This document shows positions 16,801-24,428 of a stretch of DNA of 54,537 nt, piece after piece. The DNA comes from an uncultured Paraprevotella sp. (GTDB taxonomy: Bacteria; Bacteroidota; Bacteroidia; Bacteroidales; Bacteroidaceae). The stretch lies in contig URKA01000021.1 of assembly GCA_900548345.1 (NCBI GenBank), forward strand, positions 1-54,537. Reading direction: 5' to 3'. Made by a program: the position numbers and the translations under genes. Position 1 is the stretch's first letter. Each line of letters opens with the position of its first letter. The notes beneath the pieces were generated by a model. That model was not told where the DNA came from and did not search any database. It was given only the letters and a program-made list of their open reading frames with translations.

Positions 16801-18479
16801 ATTTCATCGACTCGCGTATTTCACGCAACGACGAGGAAATCATGGCACTGGCCGGTTCCTACAAGTCGGATGATACGGGAGAGGTTATCGATGCCGACCT
16901 GGATATGATGTCCGTGCCGTTATCTATGGCCAACGGATTCGTGGCCGACCAGATTGTCGCGCTGTCTGGAACCACGGACGGATGTCTGACCGTCAAGGGG
17001 TCTCCGCAAAAACCGGTGATGGACGGCTGGATGGCATTCAAGGATGTCCGTGTGGTTTCTCCGGAATACAGCCTGAACCTGCGTCTCGAAGACGATACCA
17101 TACGGCTGGACCGTAGTACGCTCAACTTCGACCGGTTGAATGTATATTCCACCGGAAAGAATCCGCTGGTGTTCGACGGCACGGTAAACTTCTCGGACTT
17201 TGAGAACATTCTGCTCGACTTGCGTGCGCATGCCTCCTCTTACGAGTTGATTAATGCCAGACGCACACAGAAATCATCCGCATACGGTAAGGTGTATGTG
17301 GATGTGTCGGCCGGAATATCCGGTACCTTGTCGGACATGAATATTAGGGGACGGCTGGGTGTGTTGGGCAATACGGACGTGACTTATATCCTGAAAGATT
17401 CTCCGCTGACCGTTGAAGACCGTTTGAACGGTCTGGTGACTTTTGTCGATTTCAATGACAGTACGGAGACGGATGCGGAGCAGAAGGCACAGCCGATGAA
17501 AATCAATATGGTCATGCTTATCAATATTGACCAGGCTGCCCAGGTGCATTGTCTGTTGAGTGCCGACCGTTCCAGTTATGTGGACCTTGAAGGTGGCGGT
17601 GAACTGACTTTCAATTATACTCCGCAGGGTGACATGAGTCTGACAGGACGATATACGGTGCTGAGCGGGGAGATGAAATATTCCTTGCCGGTCATTCCCT
17701 TGAAAACGTTCAAACTGACAAGTGGAAGCTACGTGGACTTCAACGGGCCGGTGATGAATCCTACGCTGAATATTGCGGCCACGGAACGTGTGAGGGCCAC
17801 TGTGACGGAAAATGATGTGCCCCGTACCGTTTCGTTCGATGTGGGGTTGGCCATTACACGTACGCTGGAAAATATGGGACTGGAATTCACGTTGTCTGCG
17901 CCGGAGGACATGAACATCCAAAACCAGCTGGCGGCCATGTCCGTTGAGCAACGGGGCCGTCTGGCGGTGTCCATGCTGGCCACCGGGATGTATCTTGCGG
18001 AAGGGAATAGCGGTACCGGAGGGTTCTCAACCACCAATGCCGTGAACGCCCTGCTCCAAAGCGAAATATCCAGTCTTGCCGGAAAAGCGCTTGAAACCAT
18101 AGACCTGAGTGTGGGAATGGACCAGACCACGATGGCTGACGGCAACCAGCGCACTGATTATTCGTTCCGTTTCGCCAAACGTTTCTGGGGAAACAGGGTC
18201 AGCATAATCGTAGGCGGAAAGGTCTCTACCGGTGAGGATGTGGAAAATACAGGGCAGTCGCTTATCGATAACATCTCTTTGGAATATCGTCTTGACAAGA
18301 GTGCGACGCGCTATGTCACGCTTTTCTATGACAAGAGTTATGAGTCTTTGCTGGAAGGCGAAATTACCGAGATGGGGGCCGGACTGGTGTTACGGCGTAA
18401 GATGACCCGGCTGGGAGAACTGTTCATCTTCAAGAACCGGAAAACAGCTGAAGAGCAAACCGTAAAAGAAACGAAATGA
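13881..18479 (+). CDS. TamB-like translocation and assembly module protein
   Basis: TamB proteins are very long inner-membrane-anchored proteins that span the periplasm as a hydrophobic beta groove and work with a TamA-type barrel in outer-membrane assembly or lipid transport. The 1532-residue product starts with KKKIIKW and one membrane segment (about residues 8-29). The rest is beta-rich repeats, with the conserved DUF490 domain at the C-terminus (about 1100-1480, including GELTFNYTPQGD and LSGEMKYSLPVIPLK). The last 4 bases (ATGA) overlap the start of tamL, indicating translational coupling. Confidence 0.93.
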   Translation: MKKKIIKWVVGVLLAPVILFFLLAALLYMPPVQSFAVRKATAYISDATGMNVSVGRLRLTFFFDIDLHEVHVSDADKDMLLDVGCLKVDLSVLSLFRGDVDVEALELERVSVNTKSMIDGVEVKGRLGRFLVNAHGIRTKEGLVTVNDVRLSDADVDVALKNDTTAQDTATSVVDWRIKLEHVALSDTRIRFSMPGDSMSVRAGIRSAVLQDGALDLAKTEYAARSFELQADSVLYDLPYEPVSEGLDVNHLALRDVTMGVDSVLFDGNAMALSLAVRDVRMKEKSGLAVTALQGRLDMDSLSLHLPDMMLRTADSHLQLRADMDFDALNDHPQGKLMARLTGEVGKQDVLLLAGGLPEQVVRAYPNSPLTLRLSADGNMEHLAVHTVEARLARAFELKAKGDLYQLTDSLNMSAEADMDLRTGNLDFLKPLIASGTSADRIALPPMAMKGKVSMRGQRYDADLRLRESEGTVKLKAGADLAQMAYRAKLDVENLQLHHFLPKDSLYDLTLSAEAKGRGTDMFSRRTDLQAGAVLKELRYGEWNLSGVSADAYLHKGIGQVTLDSDNPLLDMTSRIDALLSRRNTDMTFSIDLRRIDLHALHLSKKPFKAGMCLHVDGETNLKDNHALHGGVTDILLTVGDSVFRPKDLVLSVLARTDTMYADVRAGDFLLKLDAQDGYEALMEKGQRFVDEAERQLLRRHIDQDSLKMLLPQMTLEVVSGKDNPVCNYLLTQGYAFSDFRFRLNTDPEVGLNGGGHLYALNMGGMTLDTLQMHIFQDSTGVKMDGRVRNGPKNRQFVFDARLNAYLHAQGGGVNLVYLDDKGRKGVDVGLRADALEEGLRVVFSQNAPVIAYRRFKINEDNYIFMGNDRRVEADVDMLADDGTGVKIYSTPNPEALQDISVALHHLNLGELTSVIPYAPAITGLLQGDIHLIQTEEHLSVMADMLADNMAYEGAPLGNIGLNAVYLPNEDGTHFIDSRISRNDEEIMALAGSYKSDDTGEVIDADLDMMSVPLSMANGFVADQIVALSGTTDGCLTVKGSPQKPVMDGWMAFKDVRVVSPEYSLNLRLEDDTIRLDRSTLNFDRLNVYSTGKNPLVFDGTVNFSDFENILLDLRAHASSYELINARRTQKSSAYGKVYVDVSAGISGTLSDMNIRGRLGVLGNTDVTYILKDSPLTVEDRLNGLVTFVDFNDSTETDAEQKAQPMKINMVMLINIDQAAQVHCLLSADRSSYVDLEGGGELTFNYTPQGDMSLTGRYTVLSGEMKYSLPVIPLKTFKLTSGSYVDFNGPVMNPTLNIAATERVRATVTENDVPRTVSFDVGLAITRTLENMGLEFTLSAPEDMNIQNQLAAMSVEQRGRLAVSMLATGMYLAEGNSGTGGFSTTNAVNALLQSEISSLAGKALETIDLSVGMDQTTMADGNQRTDYSFRFAKRFWGNRVSIIVGGKVSTGEDVENTGQSLIDNISLEYRLDKSATRYVTLFYDKSYESLLEGEITEMGAGLVLRRKMTRLGELFIFKNRKTAEEQTVKETK

Positions 18480-20977
18480 TGATGCGAAAGATGAAATATG
18501 GCGTGTGCCTCATACTGTGTGGCATCCTGGCGGCAGGATGTTCAACCACGAAGAAACTGCCGGAGGAAGAGGTATTATATATAGGTATAAAAGAGATTGC
18601 CTACGGCCATAAGGCGAAAGCGGACAAGGACGGGGACGCAGCGGATAAGGGCGTGATTACGTCGATTGCGGAAGCCTATAAGACTGTAGACGAGTTGCTT
18701 ACATCGAAGAAGGACATCCCTTTGTCCGAGATGAGCAAGGAACAGGTCAGGATGTTTACCAAGGAGCAGCTTGATTCTTTGAAAAAAGAAGAGAAAATAG
18801 AGAAGCAGGCATACGACGTGACCCAGGAAGAGGTAGAGGCAGCCTTGGCCTACAAACCGAATAACTCTCTTTTCGGCAGTTCGTCCTTGCGTGTGCCGTT
18901 TCCGATGGGCTTGTGGGTATATAATGCCATGGCCGGACGTAAGTCTGGATTTGCCAAGTGGATATTGAACACGTTCGGGGCTACGCCCGTATACGTCAGT
19001 ACGGTGAATCCGAAAGTCCGTGCGCTGGTGGCACAGAACACGTTGCATAATTACGGGTACTTCAATGGTACGGTGGATTATGAGATACTTCCCCAGAAGA
19101 ATCCCCGTAAGGCGAAAATCAGTTATACGGTGATGCCCCGCAAGTTGTACCGTCTGGACTCCATTGCTTATCTGCATTTTCCGAAAGCGGTCGACAGCCT
19201 GATTCGGAAAACCCATGTCAGTCGCAAACTGTTCCGGGGAGCTCCATTCAGCGTGGCCGACCTGGATGCGGAACGCACCCGGCTTTCGGAATTGTTCCGT
19301 AGTTCAGGGTTTTACTATTATTCTCCGGATTATATTACGTTCCGTGCCGATACGATACAGCGCCCCGGATTTGTTCAGTTGCAGGTGGTGCCTGCAGAAG
19401 GCACGCCGGCCGCGGTCCATAAGAAATACTATTTGGGCCGTACGTACTTCTCCTTGTATAATACGGACTCCTACGATTTGCCGGATACGTTGCAACGCCG
19501 GAACATCACGATGTGGTATAACGGCGGTAAGGAACATAAGCCTCCCTTAAAGCTCGGTGCCGTCCGGCGTAACCTTTTTTACCGGCGCGGACAAGTATAT
19601 CGGCAGGACCTGATGAGTATCGTGCAGCAGCGGTTGAGCGAGATGGATGTGTTCAGTGCGGTGACGGTGAAGTACGCTCCACGCGATACGACAGCCCGGA
19701 ACGATACGTTGGATGTGTTCATCTCCGGCACTTTGGATAAACCTTATGACGGTGAGTTCACTACAAAAATCACATCCAAGAGCAACGGACAGGTCGGTCC
19801 AGGTCTGTCGTTCAGCCTGGCAAAAAGGAATGCTTTCCGCGGTGCGGAAAAGTTGAAGTTTGAAGTGCATGGCTCATACGAATGGCAGACCAATTCCAGT
19901 GTACAGGGGAGCAGTTCGCGTATCAACTCGTATGAATACGGCACTTCGCTCTCGCTTGACTATCCCCGTATTGTCTTTCCGGGCGGACAGAGAATGTCGA
20001 GGCGGGCCAAGACCGGTACTTCATTCCTGCTGGATGCCACGTGGATGAATCGTGCCAATTATTTCGGAATGGTTTCTTTCGGAGCGCGTGTGACGTATGC
20101 TTATCAAGGCCGACGGACGGTGAAGCATGAGTTTGTTCCTTTTCGTCTGGATTACGACAAGCTGTTGAACACCACGTCTACCTTTGATTCTATCATGAAT
20201 GCCAATCAGGCGCTTTACATCAGTATGCGCGACCAGTTCATTCCGTCCATGAGTTATGCTTTCACCTACTCCAGTCTACGCAGCGCACGCAATCCCCGTT
20301 CTTTCCTGTTTGAGGTGAAGGAGAGCGGAAATGTGACTTCCGGAATCTATGCGGCTTTCGGAAAGTCCTTTAAAACGAAGGACAAGGAGCTTTTCGGCGT
20401 GCCTTTTGCGCAGTACATACGTTTTACGGCAGAATACCGTGAGGAATTCCGTCTGACATCCCGTACCAGTATTGCAACCCGTGTGGGAACGGGCGTGATA
20501 TTCAGTTATGGCAACTCCACTTCGGCACCTTATCACGACTTGTTCAGTGTCGGTGGTGCCAACAGTATACGTGCCTTTACCGTTCGTGGCGTAGGCCCCG
20601 GAAAGTATACACCCGGTTCTTCCTATTATTCCTATATTGACCAGATGGGAGACTTCAAGATTGAGTTGAATGCCGAATACCGTTTCCCTATCGTGTCCAT
20701 CCTGCATGGGGCGGTGTTCCTGGATGCCGGCAACGTGTGGCTGCTCAATGCCGACGAGAATCGTCCCGGCGGCACGTTCAATATATCGCGCCTGGGCAAG
20801 GATTTGGCCTTGGGCACGGGGCTGGGCCTCCGTTGTGACTTGGATTTCCTGATATTGCGTTTTGATGTCGGTGTGGGTATTCATGCACCTTACGACACCG
20901 GAAAAAGCGGTTATTACAACATGCCGAGGTTTAAGGACAGCTTAGGTTATCATTTTGCCGTGGGGTATCCCTTCTGA
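18476..20977 (+). CDS. TamL: lipoprotein-type BamA/TamA family outer-membrane protein
   Basis: The 833-residue protein has a signal peptide with lipobox LAAGC (Cys22), POTRA-like regions in the middle (for example YRLDSIAYLHFPKAVDSLI and the GAPFSVADLDAERTRL region) and a C-terminal 16-strand-type barrel with SVGGANSIRAFTVRG, the lid-loop motif of the Omp85 family. Lipidated BamA-family members (TamL) paired with TamB are known in Bacteroidota. It overlaps tamB by 4 bases. The first of three consecutive ATGs is at 18476; the second or third could also be used. A weak hairpin follows at 21024. Confidence 0.9.
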   Translation: MMMRKMKYGVCLILCGILAAGCSTTKKLPEEEVLYIGIKEIAYGHKAKADKDGDAADKGVITSIAEAYKTVDELLTSKKDIPLSEMSKEQVRMFTKEQLDSLKKEEKIEKQAYDVTQEEVEAALAYKPNNSLFGSSSLRVPFPMGLWVYNAMAGRKSGFAKWILNTFGATPVYVSTVNPKVRALVAQNTLHNYGYFNGTVDYEILPQKNPRKAKISYTVMPRKLYRLDSIAYLHFPKAVDSLIRKTHVSRKLFRGAPFSVADLDAERTRLSELFRSSGFYYYSPDYITFRADTIQRPGFVQLQVVPAEGTPAAVHKKYYLGRTYFSLYNTDSYDLPDTLQRRNITMWYNGGKEHKPPLKLGAVRRNLFYRRGQVYRQDLMSIVQQRLSEMDVFSAVTVKYAPRDTTARNDTLDVFISGTLDKPYDGEFTTKITSKSNGQVGPGLSFSLAKRNAFRGAEKLKFEVHGSYEWQTNSSVQGSSSRINSYEYGTSLSLDYPRIVFPGGQRMSRRAKTGTSFLLDATWMNRANYFGMVSFGARVTYAYQGRRTVKHEFVPFRLDYDKLLNTTSTFDSIMNANQALYISMRDQFIPSMSYAFTYSSLRSARNPRSFLFEVKESGNVTSGIYAAFGKSFKTKDKELFGVPFAQYIRFTAEYREEFRLTSRTSIATRVGTGVIFSYGNSTSAPYHDLFSVGGANSIRAFTVRGVGPGKYTPGSSYYSYIDQMGDFKIELNAEYRFPIVSILHGAVFLDAGNVWLLNADENRPGGTFNISRLGKDLALGTGLGLRCDLDFLILRFDVGVGIHAPYDTGKSGYYNMPRFKDSLGYHFAVGYPF

Positions 20978-21023
20978 TGCCTGCCGGTGTGGGTAGCCGT
21001 GCGATGAGGATGAAAACAAAAAG

Positions 21024-21051
21024 CTTTTCCGGCCAAAAAAAGCCGGGAAAG
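21024..21051 (+). terminator. Hairpin after tamL
   Basis: CTTTTCCGGC (21024-21033) pairs with GCCGGGAAAG (21042-21051), with one G-T pair and an A-rich loop. There is no strong T tail, so it is a possible terminator only. Confidence 0.5.
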
Positions 21052-21076
21052 AGTACGTTCTTTGAAGAAAAAAACT

Positions 21077-21084
21077 TATTTTTG
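21077..21084 (+). promoter_or_regulatory. Promoter -7 box for the nucleotidyltransferase gene
   Basis: TATTTTTG at 21077-21084 fits the TAnnTTTG box of Bacteroides promoters, 42 bases before the ATG. No convincing -33 element is seen at the right distance. Confidence 0.4.
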
Positions 21085-21125
21085 CAAGACAGAACTTAAA
21101 TCTTCTTTAAACAAAACGAACTAAT

Positions 21126-22037
21126 ATGAAACCTACATTGTTTTTGTTGGCTGCCGGAATGGGTAGCCGTTATGGTGGCTTGAAACAGTTGGACGGTCTG
21201 GGACCGAATGGTGAGACAATCATGGATTACTCTATCTATGATGCCATCCGTGCCGGTTTCGGTAAGATTGTCTTCGTTATCCGCAAGGATTTCGAGGAGC
21301 AGTTCCGCACGCAGATTCTTTCCAAATACGAAGGAAAGATTCCCGCAGAGCTTGTATTCCAAAGCCTTGATGCACTGCCCGAAGGATTTACATGTCCGAA
21401 AGATCGTGTGAAACCTTGGGGAACGAACCACGCCGTATTGATGGGCAAGGATGCCATCAAAGAACCTTTCTGTGTCATCAACTGCGATGATTTCTACGGC
21501 CGTGATGCATTTGCCACAGTCGGTAAATTCCTGAGTGAGCTTCCCGAAGGCAGCAAAGGCAAGTATGCCATGGTGGGTTTCCGTTGTTGCAATACGCTGA
21601 GTGAGAACGGTTCCGTAGCCCGCGGTGTTTGCATGTATGACGACAATCACCATCTGACGGATGTGGTTGAGCGTACGGAAATCATGCGCGTAGACGGCCC
21701 TATCTGCTATAAGGATGAAGAAGGCAAGTGGGTGGCTGTTGAGGAGAATGTGCCTGTCAGCATGAACATGTGGGGCTTCACTCCGGATTACTTCCAATAC
21801 AGCGAGGAATACTTCAAGGAGTTCCTGAGCGACCCGAAGAATATGGAGAACCTGAAAGCCGAGTTCTTCATCCCGTTGATGGTGAACAAACTCATCAACG
21901 AAGGTACGGCAACTGTAGAAGTGCTCGACACCACCAGCAAGTGGTTTGGTGTGACCTACGCCGCCGACCGTGAAGCCACGGTGGCAAGAATCGCCGCTTT
22001 GGTGGCTGCCGGCGAGTATCCCGAAAAGCTGTTCTGA
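21126..22037 (+). CDS. Sugar-nucleotide transferase (NDP-sugar pyrophosphorylase family)
   Basis: The 303-residue protein has the nucleotidyltransferase N-terminal signature (LLAAGMGSRYGGLKQLDGLG, residues about 7-26), a later GTNHAVLMG and the metal-binding INCDDFYG segment. Proteins of this type activate a sugar 1-phosphate with an NTP, releasing pyrophosphate, for polysaccharide or glycan synthesis. The specific sugar cannot be told. The gene stands alone, between a promoter box at 21077 and a strong terminator at 22083. Confidence 0.85.
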   Translation: MKPTLFLLAAGMGSRYGGLKQLDGLGPNGETIMDYSIYDAIRAGFGKIVFVIRKDFEEQFRTQILSKYEGKIPAELVFQSLDALPEGFTCPKDRVKPWGTNHAVLMGKDAIKEPFCVINCDDFYGRDAFATVGKFLSELPEGSKGKYAMVGFRCCNTLSENGSVARGVCMYDDNHHLTDVVERTEIMRVDGPICYKDEEGKWVAVEENVPVSMNMWGFTPDYFQYSEEYFKEFLSDPKNMENLKAEFFIPLMVNKLINEGTATVEVLDTTSKWFGVTYAADREATVARIAALVAAGEYPEKLF

Positions 22038-22082
22038 TTCACCGGATTCAGGGAATCATTCATGTCTTAACACGGACTTATC

Positions 22083-22128
22083 AACCTTTTCTTTGCCTGA
22101 TTGGCGGGCAAAGAAAAGGTTTTTTTTG
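22083..22128 (+). terminator. Rho-independent terminator
   Basis: A perfect 15-bp stem (AACCTTTTCTTTGCC at 22083-22097, complement at 22107-22121) with a 9-base loop is followed by T to 22128. It ends the nucleotidyltransferase transcript. Confidence 0.9.
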
Positions 22129-22210
22129 TAAATGGCATTTGCCACTGTCCGGTGAATGTCCTGCATTCGGGAAAAAAAGTCATAATCTAAGGGTTTAGTT
22201 CTATAAATAA

Positions 22211-22294
22211 AAGTTTTGTTTTTAAAAACAGAAGTTTTATTTTTGAAAATAAAAGTTTTATTTTTGAAACCAAAAGTTCTGTTTATACTTTTGG
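22211..22294 (+). repeat. Four 21-base A/T-rich tandem units (copy 1)
   Basis: Units start with AAG at 22211, 22232, 22253 and 22274, each close to AAGTTTTATTTTTGAAAAYAA. They are preceded by TTCTATAAATAA. The same arrangement, also four units in the same orientation with the same lead-in, occurs at 49198-49281. The rest of the 400-base gap between the genes holds the terminator and the ABC-F promoter; nothing else is seen. Confidence 0.8.
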
Positions 22295-22411
22295 AACTTA
22301 TCGGAAAAGGTTTTGTGGCGTAGAAACGGATTTTTTGGGGACATGTGGCCCGTGGCAGTATGTATGGCCGTGAAATCCTGACCGGTTCTTTTCCATGTCG
22401 TTTACTTTGCT

Positions 22412-22419
22412 TACCTTTG
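22412..22419 (+). promoter_or_regulatory. Promoter -7 box for the ABC-F gene
   Basis: TACCTTTG at 22412-22419 matches the TAnnTTTG box and lies 20 bases before the proposed TTG start, giving a short leader. Confidence 0.5.
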
Positions 22420-22438
22420 CAGAAAAAGACAGAAGACA

Positions 22439-24388
22439 TTGATTTCAGTAGAGAATTTAGCCGTAGAATTCGGCGCGACTCCTCTGTTTCAGAGGGTTTC
22501 ATACGTCATCAACGATAAGGACCGCATCGCGCTTGTGGGAAAGAACGGGGCGGGAAAATCCACTATGTTGAAAATCATTGCCGGCATGCAACAGCCCACT
22601 TCCGGTGTCGTGTCAGTGTCGGGCGACACCACTATCGGCTATCTGCCTCAGGTGATGGTGCTGAGCGACGAGCATACCGTCATGGAAGAGGCCGAGCAGG
22701 CCTTTGCCCATATCAGTGAGATGCAGGAGCGCATCGACCGGATGAACGATGAACTGGCTGAACGTACGGATTATGAAAGCGAAGAGTATATGCAGCTGGT
22801 GGAGAAGTTCACGCACGAAAGCGAACGTTTCCAAATGATGGGCGGCATGAACTATCAGGCCGAAATAGAACGCACGCTGATGGGATTAGGATTCGTGCGC
22901 GAGGACTTCGACAGGCCCACAAGGGAGTTTAGCGGAGGCTGGCGCATGCGTATCGAACTGGCCAAGTTGTTGCTCCGCCGTCCCGATGTGTTGTTGCTCG
23001 ACGAGCCGACCAACCATCTCGACATAGAAAGTATACAGTGGCTCGAAACCTTTTTGGCCACCAAAGCCAATGCGGTGGTGCTTGTGAGTCACGACCGCGC
23101 CTTTATCAATAATGTGACCAACCGTACGTTGGAAATCTCCTGCGGACAGGTTTACGACTACAAGGTGAAATACGACGAATACGTGCAGCTCCGTGCAGAA
23201 CGTCGCGAACAGCAGTTGCGGGCGTATGAGAACCAGCAGAAAGAGATTGCCGACATCAAGGATTTCATCGAGCGTTTCCGTTACAAGCCCACCAAGGCTG
23301 TGCAGGTGCAGAGCCGCATCAAGCAGTTGGAGAAGATTGTTCCCATCGAAGTGGACGAAGTGGACAATTCCGCGTTGAGGCTCAAGTTTCCGCCTTCCAT
23401 GCGTAGCGGAGACTTTCCGTTGATTTGCGAGGATGTGCGGAAGGCATACGGCGAGCATGTGGTGTTCCATCATGTGAACCTCACCATCCGCAGGGGAGAG
23501 AAAGTGGCATTCGTGGGAAAGAACGGAGAGGGTAAGTCTACGTTGGTGAAGTGCATCATGAATGAAATCCCTTACGACGGTATGCTGAAAGTAGGGCATA
23601 ACGTGCAAATCGGTTATTTCGCCCAGAATCAGGCACAGCTCCTCGACGGGGAGCTTACGGTGTTCGACACGATAGACCGTGTGGCGAAAGGCGACATACG
23701 CCTGAAGATTCGTGACATACTCGGTGCCTTCATGTTCGGCGGCGAGGCGTCTGACAAGAAGGTGAAGGTGCTTTCCGGTGGTGAGCGCAGCCGTCTGGCG
23801 ATGATTAAACTCCTGTTGGAGCCGGTCAACTTCCTGATTCTCGACGAGCCGACCAACCATCTCGACATGCGTTCCAAAGATGTGCTCAAGGATGCCATAC
23901 GTGATTTCGACGGCACGGTGATTGTGGTCAGTCACGACCGTGAGTTCCTCGACGGACTTGTGTCCAAAGTGTACGAGTTCGGTGGCGGACAGGTGAGGGA
24001 ACATCTGGGCGGCATCTACGATTTCCTGCAGAAGAAACGCATTGACTCCCTGAATGAGTTGCAGCATGCGGCACCCGTACGTCAGCCGGCCGAAAACGCA
24101 GGGGACGGTGAGAAACAAGTCAGCCAAAGCCGCCTGACTTACGAACAGCAGAAAGAATATCAGAAGAAACTCCGTAAATTAGAGAAGGCCGTGCAACAGT
24201 GCGAAGAGCAGATAGGCGAGCTTGAAGCTGCCGTGAAACTCCTGGAAGACAGGATGGCTACTGCCGAAGGAGCCTCCGACATCACGCTTTATGAACGCCA
24301 TGCCTCGCTGAAGAAGCAGCTCGACACCGTGGTGGAAGAGTGGGAACAGGCTTCGATTGACCTTGAAGAGGCACAGGCAGAGGGGTGA
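22439..24388 (+). CDS. ABC-F family ATPase
   Basis: ABC-F proteins have two ATPase domains and no membrane part; they act on ribosomes as translation factors or, in some members, give antibiotic protection. Here domain 1 has Walker A GKNGAGKST (about residues 34-42) and signature FSGGWRMR; domain 2 has GKNGEGKST and LSGGERSR. The linker (FIERFRYKPTKAVQVQSRI) lies between them, and the last 80 residues form a coiled coil rich in Glu, Lys and Gln. The start is a TTG at 22439, chosen because it gives the normal family N-terminus and no ATG is nearby upstream. Probably a housekeeping member rather than a resistance gene, since nothing mobile adjoins it. Confidence 0.9.
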   Translation: MISVENLAVEFGATPLFQRVSYVINDKDRIALVGKNGAGKSTMLKIIAGMQQPTSGVVSVSGDTTIGYLPQVMVLSDEHTVMEEAEQAFAHISEMQERIDRMNDELAERTDYESEEYMQLVEKFTHESERFQMMGGMNYQAEIERTLMGLGFVREDFDRPTREFSGGWRMRIELAKLLLRRPDVLLLDEPTNHLDIESIQWLETFLATKANAVVLVSHDRAFINNVTNRTLEISCGQVYDYKVKYDEYVQLRAERREQQLRAYENQQKEIADIKDFIERFRYKPTKAVQVQSRIKQLEKIVPIEVDEVDNSALRLKFPPSMRSGDFPLICEDVRKAYGEHVVFHHVNLTIRRGEKVAFVGKNGEGKSTLVKCIMNEIPYDGMLKVGHNVQIGYFAQNQAQLLDGELTVFDTIDRVAKGDIRLKIRDILGAFMFGGEASDKKVKVLSGGERSRLAMIKLLLEPVNFLILDEPTNHLDMRSKDVLKDAIRDFDGTVIVVSHDREFLDGLVSKVYEFGGGQVREHLGGIYDFLQKKRIDSLNELQHAAPVRQPAENAGDGEKQVSQSRLTYEQQKEYQKKLRKLEKAVQQCEEQIGELEAAVKLLEDRMATAEGASDITLYERHASLKKQLDTVVEEWEQASIDLEEAQAEG

Positions 24389-24428
24389 TAAGAACCATAG
24401 AAAACAAACGACTTAAAACGAATATAAT

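Noticed and set aside
14271..17951. Several open frames of 100-255 codons opposite tamB
   Set aside because: All are His- and Gln-rich shadows of the tamB coding sequence, without ribosome-binding sites or domain patterns.
22056..22502. 148-codon minus-strand frame with FKNKTFI repeats
   Set aside because: It is a translation of the terminator, the 21-base repeat array and the ABC-F promoter; the repeat length being a multiple of 3 keeps the frame open.
22886..24127. 413-codon open frame opposite the ABC-F gene
   Set aside because: Antisense shadow of a well-supported ATPase; no motif or promoter.
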